A stretch of DNA of 11,353 bases from Baffinella frigidus (taxonomy: Eukaryota > Cryptophyceae > Cryptomonadales > Baffinellaceae). The notes under the pieces were generated by a model, which made no database searches, was not told where the DNA came from, and saw only the letters and a program-made list of their open reading frames with translations. Below are positions 10,101-11,353 of this stretch, one piece after another (position 1 is the stretch's first letter; each line of letters opens with the position of its first letter). Where the stretch lies: contig MU646416.1 in NCBI GenBank assembly GCA_026770585.1, positions 296,186 through 307,538 on the forward strand, given 5' to 3'. The translations under genes and the position numbers were made by a program.

Positions 10101-10538
10101 GAATAGTTTTGTTGGATATTTGAACAATCCGACACTGAATTGATCAACATCGAAACGTTCTGCAGATGTAAGACTTGCGTGTAATCAGATCCAAATTCAA
10201 TAACTAGTTCGATCTGCCACACAGCGCTTACCGTGGCACGGGTGTCTCCAAAAACGCTAATGGTCTGCGACCTAACTCCGGCGTCAACCCAATTCCGGCA
10301 TTCCGTACCACCCTACCGTATAGCGTACGGTAGCACCCTACTGAATGCCGTAATAAGGCTGACGCCGGATTCAGGGCGCCCACCCTCAACGTGATCTCTT
10401 CCCCCCCCAGCCGGCTGATCTACTAGCGCCGGGGGGCAGGCTTGCGGTGATGTCCTTCAGCTGTGTACGGAAACGGAAGGGGGAGGGGGCTTGCCGGCCA
10501 GCATGTCGAGGTAGGATCGCAGCGTCGCGGGCGTGTGC
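1103..10538 (-). CDS. GH20 beta-N-acetylhexosaminidase-like gene, multi-exon, partial at both ends
   Basis: GH20 enzymes remove terminal N-acetylhexosamine residues using an Asp-Glu pair and substrate-assisted catalysis. Short minus-strand exons at 10495-10538, 10009-10073, 9478-9545, 8611-8735, 7379-7474, 5727-5840, 2644-2722, 2202-2246, 1474-1532 and 1103-1173 carry, in order, the conserved blocks I recognise from bacterial-type GH20 barrels. Junctions a-b, b-c, c-d, g2-g3, g3-h and h-i keep codon phase (1, 0, 2, 2, 2, 1) with GT-AG ends, apart from one GC-AG intron. Junctions around exon e, and between exons f and g2, are unresolved. No start codon, signal peptide or stop codon is visible: the N-terminal part of the domain precedes exon a and the C-terminal part follows exon i. 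Most exons have extra copies nearby, so whether the gene is functional is open. The family call rests on remembered motifs, not a search. Confidence 0.72.
1177..1330. repeat. Heptamer array GTGTTTG / GTTTGGG / GTTTAGG in intron h-i
   Basis: Units of seven bases shift from GTTTGGTG-like to GTTTGGG and GTTTAGG. On the sense strand it is CCCCAAA/CACCAAA and ends in the exon i acceptor (ccattgcag at 1174-1182). Confidence 0.85.
1355..1384 (-). pseudogene. Partial copy of exon h with its own donor
   Basis: It reads SSFSNIANA with donor GCCG|GTCGCC. It is an exact 29-bp duplicate of the exon h 3' end lying 119 bp downstream. It has no acceptor, so it may act only as an alternative donor or be inert. 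Confidence 0.65.
1474..1532 (-). CDS. GH20 exon h (SAWNSIGGRLSNSFSNIANA)
   Basis: A 59-nt exon with acceptor tctcccgcag|T and donor GCCG|GTCACC. It encodes AWNSIGGRLSNSFSNIANA, with the first Ser completed from exon g3. 'PGTS-WNSI-GR--N---NI-NA' is a strong GH20 signature. The phase-1 end G| joins exon i as Ala. A 29-bp stretch at its 3' end (1471-1499) is repeated exactly at 1352-1380. Confidence 0.75.
1533..2083. other. Intron region without a recognised gene
   Basis: Downstream of the g3 copies in gene order. It holds a 139-codon + strand open frame (1596-2015) and an 86-codon minus frame, neither resembling a known family. A 24-27 bp direct repeat (TCATCATATCGCMGAGAAA) occurs at about 1679 and 1709. 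I see no splice-flanked exon. The last bases (tctcccgcag on the minus strand) are the exon h acceptor. Confidence 0.4.
2084..2106 (-). pseudogene. GH20 exon g3 partial copy
   Basis: It reads RYVKPGT with donor CCAG|GTAATG. It is separated from the full exon by a 95-nt AT-rich spacer and keeps the same phase, so splicing from it to exon h would preserve PGTS. No acceptor was seen before it. Confidence 0.55.
2111..2197 (-). repeat. AT-rich 87-bp block, inverted relative to 201-287
   Basis: The reverse complement aligns to 201-287 without gaps at about 73 of 87 positions. Here it starts right at the exon g3 donor (GTCATCTCACATGG) and fills the spacer between the two g3 copies. One end is shared with the MITE-like element at 203-342; the other end of that element is missing. 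Confidence 0.75.
2202..2246 (-). CDS. GH20 exon g3 (FYVAPGT)
   Basis: A 45-nt exon with acceptor cataaatcag|GTTCCAG and donor CCAG|GTCATC. It encodes FQRRKQRFYVAPGT. 'FYV-PGTS' is the block joining 'EWGYEA' to 'SWNSI' in the family. AG| plus the first T of exon h gives Ser. Phase is 2 on both sides. Confidence 0.7.
2247..2643. repeat. Heptamer-filled intron g2-g3 (TTTATGG and TTTAGGG types)
   Basis: A 397-nt GT-AG intron made almost wholly of seven-base-period sequence. GTTTATG dominates at 2249-2420 and again at 2478-2510, GTTTAGG at 2520-2560. On the sense strand the CATAAAC repeats run directly into the acceptor cataaatcag of exon g3, so the array supplies the acceptor tract. Confidence 0.75.
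2450..2472 (-). pseudogene. Partial copy of the exon g2 3' end
   Basis: It shares the exon g2 end and the intron start (FKQRGLG, then GTCCCACCCCTA) with the copy at 2638-2662. It sits inside the heptamer intron, about 190 bp further downstream in gene order. Confidence 0.6.
2644..2722 (-). CDS. GH20 exon g2 (GIIMEWGYEAHHPF)
   Basis: A 79-nt exon with acceptor caccatcag|GAGACG and donor CTCGG|GTCCCA. The frame reads DAAPPTGIIMEWGYEAHHPF, then KQRGL. 'EWGYEA-HPF' is a clear late-barrel GH20 block, found after the 'FW-DI' segment and before 'FYV-PGTS'. The phase-2 end GG| is completed by the G of exon g3 as Gly. A partial copy of its 3' end lies at 2450-2472 (LFKQRGLGSHP). Confidence 0.72.
2779..3108. 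repeat. Three copies of a 35-40 bp block (CAAATGCGTGGA type)
   Basis: Copies at 2779-2818, 2944-2977 and 3069-3108. The rightmost has an acceptor-like tttcccgcag on the minus strand, followed by ANFESFHAFEYE. The others read ARFERLHAFQF and SNFGWLRTFEF. Replacement changes outnumber silent ones, so the coding evidence is weak. The + strand also has a shared frame (FKCVE). Confidence 0.45.
3109..3600. other. No gene recognised; short AGTCAAAAA repeats at 3460-3515
   Basis: Three imperfect copies of GCTYAGTCAAAAATCTTG-like sequence at 3460-3515. A short + strand frame near 3290-3378 (AVTAAVEEANRVGQRSMH) looks like ordinary protein but is too short to assign. I see nothing else. Confidence 0.4.
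3600..4075. repeat. Dispersed 42-45 bp repeat (GCCATCTTGCAATGCATATC type)
   Basis: Copies begin near 3630, 3752, 3793, 3902 and 4023. On the minus strand the best ones read (V/F)E(R/E)SDMHCKMA, with several silent differences between copies. A longer block with GGCATCGACGTC at 3554-3588 and 3841-3875 repeats with a 287-bp period. The peptide is not recognised. The interval lies where an unresolved part of the GH20 gene should be. Confidence 0.55.
4231..4420. repeat. Imperfect direct repeat containing TGGTAGTGTTGAA
   Basis: Copies at 4231-4272 and 4366-4407 share ACCTRGATGGTAGTGTTGAA. On the minus strand they read QHYH(P/L) followed by a G|GT donor in phase 1. That could supply the exon before 'GDAAPPTG' of exon g2, but the match to the family is too weak to assign. 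Confidence 0.4.
4380..4890. repeat. Tandem repeat, period about 308-310 bp, with micro-exon f2 copies
   Basis: Blocks starting GAAGTTGTCTTTT at 4383 and 4693 align through a CGATCGACCG block, a C run, AGTGTCAGCC and GCCAAAATGCGCATCTTC. A third, weaker copy ends near 4890. Poly-C runs lie at 4443-4454 and 4733-4744. A long + strand reading frame here is the antisense of the repeat. Confidence 0.75.
4769..4794 (-). CDS. Putative GH20 micro-exon f2 (DAHFGEYVQV frame)
   Basis: A 26-nt segment between tttgaag| and CAG|GTCTCA. Joined to the phase-1 end of exon f (G|AT) it would read AKRGRFP-DAHFGEY, in the place where the family has 'VYLDFL'. Related copies lie at 4460-4486, 4566-4600, 4634-4663 (donor TTG|GTAAGA) and 4840-4882. 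Two of these differ only by silent changes across FGEYLVVL (Gly, Tyr, Val, Leu codons). The assignment to this gene is an inference. Confidence 0.35.
4996..5104 (-). pseudogene. GH20 exon f copy A
   Basis: It reads RPFFPYPRILNVGLDETFEL, then GEGKSRPEVAKRGR, with no frame damage. Against copy E the 24 codons from Asn-Val-Gly to Arg-Gly-Arg differ at seven sites, all silent. The donor is CAG|CT instead of CAG|GT and the acceptor region is altered (an ag behind a T run), so splicing is doubtful although the protein sequence is intact. Confidence 0.65.
5188..5262 (-). pseudogene. GH20 exon f copy B, 5' part lost
   Basis: It keeps ETFKLGEGKSRPEVAKRGRF in frame but loses the catalytic 'NVGLDE' part, replaced by unrelated sequence. 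The donor is CCCAG|GCACGC, a GC form. The flanking 'intron' block (GGAACGATTAGTGAACC-like, then GGCAGAGC) is shared with copy C. Confidence 0.6.
5348..5456 (-). pseudogene. GH20 exon f copy C
   Basis: It reads PSFPYSRLFNVGLDETSELG, then EGQSRPEVAKRGRFPG, with donor CCAG|GTCATC. Against copy A there are three silent and two replacement changes (Phe to Ser after the catalytic pair, Lys to Gln). The catalytic Asp-Glu is kept. No clear acceptor was seen directly upstream. Confidence 0.62.
5521..5628 (-). pseudogene. GH20 exon f copy D
   Basis: It reads PSFPYSRLLNVGLDETFELG, then EGKSRPEVAKRGRCPG, with donor CCAG|GTCACC. In the 24-codon core it differs from copy A by six silent changes and from copy E by nine base changes, all silent. 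Just after the core one Phe is replaced by Cys. The acceptor is not evident. Confidence 0.65.
5727..5840 (-). CDS. GH20 catalytic exon f, most complete copy (fE)
   Basis: A 114-nt exon with acceptor ggttcgcag|CGCTGC and donor CCCAG|GTGCGT. It encodes LLPSFPYSRLLNVGLDETFE, then LGEGKSRPEVAKRGRFP. 'LLP-F-SR-(F/L)N-G-DE' carries the GH20 catalytic Asp-Glu pair (general acid Glu, with Asp orienting the acetamido group). It enters in phase 1 and leaves in phase 1. Six tandem copies follow one another every 170-206 bp. This copy has both splice sites and no damage, so it is the best candidate for the used exon. Confidence 0.72.
5949..6043 (-). pseudogene. GH20 exon f copy F, truncated by a heptamer junction
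   Basis: The acceptor-like ttcggag|CGCTCC precedes LLPSFPHSRLLNVRLDETFE, then LREGKSRPEV and a stop. The stop codon comes from a TTTAGAC junction where TTTAGGG-type sequence replaces the exon end. Two Gly to Arg changes (before Leu-Asp-Glu and after Glu-Leu) would damage the fold, so this copy is dead. Confidence 0.62.
6405..6430. repeat. Perfect 26-bp palindrome
   Basis: Uninterrupted self-complementary 26 bases centred on ACCGGT, with no spacer. It can form a cruciform or a 13-bp hairpin. Confidence 0.95.
6557..6582 (-). pseudogene. GH20 exon f fragment G running into heptamers
   Basis: After the shared acceptor ggttcgcag it reads LLTAFPYS and then becomes CCCTAAACC repeats. Similar acceptor-plus-start fragments lie at 6457-6481 (LLPL, then a stop) and at 6705-6722. 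Confidence 0.5.
6919..7027. mobile_element. 109-bp element with perfect 20-bp terminal inverted repeats
   Basis: GGTATCCCTTAAGTGGCCAG at 6919-6938 is exactly inverted at 7008-7027. Inside are a 14-bp palindrome (6941-6954) and an AGGTCCTAGG tandem pair. No target duplication was seen. Likely a small non-autonomous DNA element. Confidence 0.75.
7034..7089. repeat. 27-bp hairpin with 2-nt loop
   Basis: Arms 7034-7060 and 7063-7089 pair at 25 of 27 positions. It lies 6 bp from the TIR element. Confidence 0.9.
7155..7232 (-). pseudogene. GH20 exon e copy 2
   Basis: It reads AMWDGPENMPNI, then NASLAFLKEAFPAP, missing four residues of the best copy by an in-frame deletion. Preservation of frame across the deletion suggests past coding constraint. 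It is preceded in gene order by ctaagatag|CG, which serves as an AG. Confidence 0.55.
7214..7275. repeat. 28-bp direct repeat covering the start of exon e
   Basis: Identical 28-bp units at 7214-7241 and 7248-7275, a 34-bp period. On the minus strand each contains the putative acceptor and the first codons (MWDGP), so an extra truncated exon start sits before copy 2. Confidence 0.85.
7379..7474 (-). CDS. GH20 exon e, best copy (SPDNASLAFLNEVF)
   Basis: The acceptor is ctcggcag|GTTGCGCG. The frame reads AMWDDPENMPNILSPDNASL, then AFLNEVFLSLA. It fits the GH20 stretch between 'LAELPEG' and 'LLP--SRL-NVG-DE', where 'L-PTDP-SLAFL-EL' is usual. A phase-1 link from exon d (T|GT) keeps the frame. 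The donor is not clear: GAG|GTCTTC is possible but does not match the exon f phase. After SLA the sequence becomes AT-rich and intron-like. Confidence 0.6.
7482..7665. repeat. 19-bp repeat GAACAGAGCAACTTTAGG
   Basis: Four or five tandem copies at 7482-7576 and two more at 7630-7665. It lies in intron d-e just upstream of the exon e acceptor. The rest of the intron to 7810 shows no recognisable exon. Confidence 0.85.
7814..7997. repeat. TTTAGGG / TTTCGGG interstitial telomere-type array
   Basis: About 26 seven-base units of GTTTAGG and GTTTCGG. It is followed by the conserved intron-start block of exon d copy 4. The same order (array, then block) recurs at 8466-8553 and 6189-6239. Confidence 0.9.
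8054..8279 (-). pseudogene. GH20 exon d copy 4 with an internal minisatellite
   Basis: It starts as SFGHMQHWLKIDTWKHFVEL, then hits a stop inside four 26-bp repeats, and resumes as KHLAELPEGTANLF with the same GATTATT|GT end as the best copy. The repeat unit fuses the codons for 'LKL' with those for 'ELPG', so it looks grown from the exon itself. Its conserved first half (Met/Leu, Ile/Leu and Thr/Lys swaps) supports real protein descent. Confidence 0.6.
8111..8212. repeat. 26-bp minisatellite, four copies
   Basis: Units at 8111-8136, 8137-8162, 8163-8188 and 8189-8212 (the last 24 bp) are identical. Each contains CTCGAG and GGGCAATTC. It lies inside exon d copy 4 and breaks its frame. Confidence 0.9.
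8352..8392 (-). pseudogene. GH20 exon d fragment 3
   Basis: A short remnant reading RQSFGPMQHW before losing similarity. It lies between two larger exon d copies and has no acceptor or donor of its own. Confidence 0.5.
8466..8553. repeat. TTTAGGG / TTTCGGG array next to exon d
   Basis: Twelve or so units, same composition and same downstream block as 7814-7997, showing that array and exon d were duplicated together. Confidence 0.9.
8611..8735 (-). CDS. GH20 exon d, best copy (ELVPNQQSFGHLQHWLK)
   Basis: A 125-nt exon. The acceptor is aaaaattgcag|GTTTGTGG. The frame reads FVELVPNQQSFGHLQHWLKL, then DKWKHLAELPEG, then TSNLFTGDY. 'ELVPNQ-SFGH---WLK---LAE-P-G' is a hallmark GH20 segment. The donor is most likely GATTATT|GTATGA, phase 1: the GT is kept in three copies (near 8610, 8053 and 6299). 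The open frame runs on to a stop at 8543, so the donor is an inference. About 65 nt of intron start plus heptamers is duplicated with the exon at 7998-8053 and 6239-6300. Confidence 0.72.
8850..8933 (-). pseudogene. GH20 exon d copy 2, diverged
   Basis: It shares the acceptor (ggcag|GTTTGTGG) and reads FVELVPNQQSFGRRQHWLKR, then departs (KHIEHLDR) and lacks the LAELPEG part. It keeps the correct phase from exon c, so it could be spliced, but the shortened 3' part makes a decayed duplicate more likely. It lies about 200 bp upstream of the best copy in gene order. Confidence 0.6.
9026..9150. repeat. 37-bp tandem repeat, three copies, with adjacent hairpin
   Basis: Units 9040-9076, 9077-9113 and 9114-9150 differ at one base. 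The first forms a hairpin with 9026-9037 (CAGGGCTCTCTA against TAGAGAGCCCTG). It lies in intron c-d. Confidence 0.9.
9231..9362 (+). other. Unassigned short + strand open frame in intron c-d
   Basis: It reads SSYKALVNQYHEHKYADLRS and continues with helical, charged residues to a junction with the CCCTACA array. Composition looks protein-like and not repeat-derived, but it is antisense to the GH20 gene, has no clear splice sites and matches no family I know. Confidence 0.2.
9363..9437. repeat. (CCCTACA)n heptamer array
   Basis: About nine near-identical units followed by CCCTAACC. It is the cleanest heptamer array in the window, C-rich on the + strand. Confidence 0.95.
9478..9545 (-). CDS. 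GH20 exon c (VWEGTGALTPEEVLELAEYAHAR)
   Basis: A 68-nt exon. The acceptor is gctgtacag|GTG and the donor CTCG|GTACGC. The frame reads VWEGTGALTPEEVL followed by an ELAEYAHAR helix. In the family this stretch follows 'YPG-EE' and precedes 'ELVPNQ'. The phase-2 end CG| is completed by the G that starts exon d, giving Arg-Phe. Just past the donor the intron carries a run of 15 C on the sense strand (9458-9472). A 242-bp MITE lies upstream in intron b-c. Confidence 0.72.
9546..10008 (-). other. Intron b-c with a MITE insertion
   Basis: A 463-nt GT-AG intron (GTGTCC to gctgtacag) between two single-copy exons. More than half of it is the inverted-repeat element at 9614-9855. Open reading frames crossing this interval on either strand look like by-products of the element. 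Confidence 0.55.
9614..9855. mobile_element. MITE-like element, 242 bp, 30-bp terminal inverted repeats
   Basis: The ends at 9614-9643 and 9826-9855 are inverted repeats matching at 29 of 30 positions, beginning GTATTGTAGATTTCG. Similarity continues weakly inward. There is no transposase, so it looks non-autonomous. No clear target-site duplication was seen: the flanks are ccgggg and ggtgtg. Read inward, both termini encode an IVDF(V/G)LARN-like peptide, probably by chance. Confidence 0.7.
10009..10073 (-). CDS. GH20 exon b (NQLQFYTEHTFAYPG)
   Basis: A 65-nt exon with acceptor tttcccgcag|GG and donor GAAGAG|GTGTCC. It encodes IRMNQLQFYTEHTFAYPGCE plus a final Glu. This is a highly characteristic early TIM-barrel block of GH20 proteins ('NQLQ-YTEHTFAY-G-EE'). 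It ends in phase 0, which fits exon c starting with Val-Trp. Only one copy was seen, with no frame damage. Confidence 0.72.
10074..10494 (-). other. Intron a-b, GC-AG, carrying a foldback element
   Basis: A 421-nt intron in minus-strand sense, from GCAAGC to tttcccgcag. It contains the foldback element at 10277-10369. A second possible donor, ACG|GTAAGC near 10230, lies inside it and would fit a small extra exon or an alternative splice, but it is out of phase with the GH20 reading. Confidence 0.5.
10277..10369. mobile_element. 93-bp foldback element in intron a-b
   Basis: Arms 10277-10320 and 10326-10369 pair at 34 of 44 positions around a 5-nt loop. The termini TCCGGCGTCA are perfect. It shares the 13-bp CCGGCATTCCGTA with 3955-3967, where a related, more decayed hairpin (3992-4010) lies. 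Confidence 0.65.
10495..10538 (-). CDS. GH20 exon a (LRSYLDMLAG helix)
   Basis: A 44-nt exon. The acceptor is a pyrimidine-rich run ending ctcctcag. The frame reads HTPATLRSYLDMLA, matching the GH20 block just before the 'NQLQ-Y-EHTF' strand. The donor is G|GCAAGC, a GC-AG type site. The split codon G|GG joins exon b as Gly, giving LAG-IRMNQLQ. Using the GC donor is an inference: no GT at a suitable position keeps frame with exon b. Only one copy of this exon was seen. Confidence 0.6.
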
Positions 10539-10700
10539 CTGAGGAGGGGAAAGTGCGGTTATTACCCACATGGCCATGAAAAGGGATTTTATTGCCGTTT
10601 ATTACCCACATCCACTCGTGTATTACCCACATCCACGAAACGTGCGTGTATTACCCACGAAGAAACAGTGCGTTTAGTATGGATCGAGACCAACTTGGCC
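10539..10700. repeat. Four copies of TATTACCCACAT upstream of exon a
   Basis: Copies near 10559, 10599, 10620 and 10649, spaced 20-40 bp. On the sense strand they read ATGTGGGTAATA, some followed by a possible GTAATA donor. No exon is recognised. Confidence 0.6.
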
Positions 10701-11258
10701 ACCATGTATGCCCATCCGTGGAGGCATTGTCAGACTAGAACCGAAACGCCAGGCGAGGAATTGTCAGAGTTGTACTTCTGGCTCAATCGATGTGGGCCCA
10801 CCAATTTGGCGAGCCCGGGCTCTTTCCCGCTCAAACGTTGACGGGTTTGTACCAGAAACCCAGCATATCGGCTTACGAATAGTTAGCCAACCCAACTGTG
10901 GCAGAGCTAGAAGGTCGCACCATCAGTTCCAGGGGTTGCGCGAACACCTCCCTACAGAGAACGCGGTGTCACCTCACGTCAACCACGACACCTACAACTC
11001 TCGCTGGATTCCTGGCTTCTTCCTCTTGATCGCACAGAGACTCACTCAGGTTGCAGCGTGCATCACTCGTTTTGTTTTTTGAAACACGGCGACTACAATA
11101 TAGAGCAGTGCTACAATACACTACATAACAAGGCGGGAGAGTGGGGGACGTACACGCGGCTGATGTCGAGCATCAAACCGGTTTGAGTTCGCAACTCGAT
11201 TCGCGGTGTGCACTGAAACTCGTTTTGTTTCAAAACACGGTGTTCTGCAATAATATAT

Positions 11259-11260
<2 letters not shown>
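10700..11260. other. No gene recognised; diverged exon f spacer and a 150-bp repeat
   Basis: 10799-10920 resembles the spacers of the exon f array (AACCCAACTGTGGCAGAGC against AACCCGACTGAGGCAGAGT; a GACGGGTTTGTACCAG-like block inverted). 11052-11106 and 11203-11258 are a direct repeat with CTCGTTTTGTTT and AAACACGG. The N-terminal part of the GH20 gene should lie here or further right, but I could not identify it. Confidence 0.4.

Positions 11261-11261
<1 letters not shown>

Positions 11262-11353
<92 letters not shown>
11262..11353. repeat. (TA)n microsatellite at the window edge
   Basis: At least 92 bp of uninterrupted alternating A and T, running off the window. Confidence 0.98.

Overview
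Eukaryotic nuclear DNA, most likely from a protist. A green alga is plausible because the dominant heptamer is TTTAGGG, the plant/green-algal telomere type, but the species cannot be named from this window. There are no bacterial operons. Long ORFs are absent; coding signal sits in exons of 26 to 125 nt between repeat-rich introns.

The main result is one gene on the minus strand spanning nearly the whole window. Read from about 10538 down to 1103, short exons spell, in the expected order, the conserved blocks of a glycoside hydrolase family 20 (GH20, beta-N-acetylhexosaminidase-type) TIM barrel: a 'LRSYLDMLAG' helix, 'MNQLQFYTEHTFAYPG', 'ALTPEEVLELAEYA', 'ELVPNQQSFGHLQHWL', 'SPDNASLAFL', the catalytic 'NVGLDETFELGEGKS', 'EWGYEAHHPF', 'FYVAPGT', 'SAWNSIGGR' and 'LLLTDWGDNGH'. 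Six exon junctions (a-b, b-c, c-d, g2-g3, g3-h, h-i) have splice sites and matching codon phase. The 5' end lies to the right of exon a or beyond the window. The 3' end lies to the left of exon i.

The striking oddity is that exons d, e, f, g3, h and i each occur two or more times next to themselves, and exon f (catalytic Asp-Glu) occurs at least six times in tandem. Differences between the best exon f copies are almost all silent. Either this is a gene with exon-duplication arrays, or a functional gene with decaying exon copies in its introns, or a pseudogene that died recently.

Layout by + coordinates: 1-430 GA tract, 18-bp satellite and a 140-bp MITE-like insert; 428-1173 copies of exon i with heptamer arrays and a CT tract; 1355-1532 exon h and a partial copy; 2084-2246 two g3 copies separated by an AT-rich block; 2247-2643 heptamer intron; 2644-2722 exon g2; 2723-4420 low-identity tandem repeats with weak minus-strand coding signal; 4380-4890 array of about 308 bp period with a putative micro-exon f2; 4996-6043 exon f array, with truncated acceptor copies to 6722; 6919-7089 a 109-bp TIR element beside a long hairpin; 7155-7474 exon e copies; 8054-8933 exon d copies; 9040-9150 a 37-bp tandem repeat; 9478-9545 exon c; 9614-9855 a 242-bp MITE; 10009-10073 exon b; 10277-10369 a foldback element; 10495-10538 exon a; 10539-11353 repeats ending in a long (TA)n.

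The introns are filled with degenerate seven-base-period arrays (TTTAGGG, TTTGGGG, TTTATGG, TTTCGGG, CAACGCT, CCCTACA), several directly upstream of exon acceptor sites.
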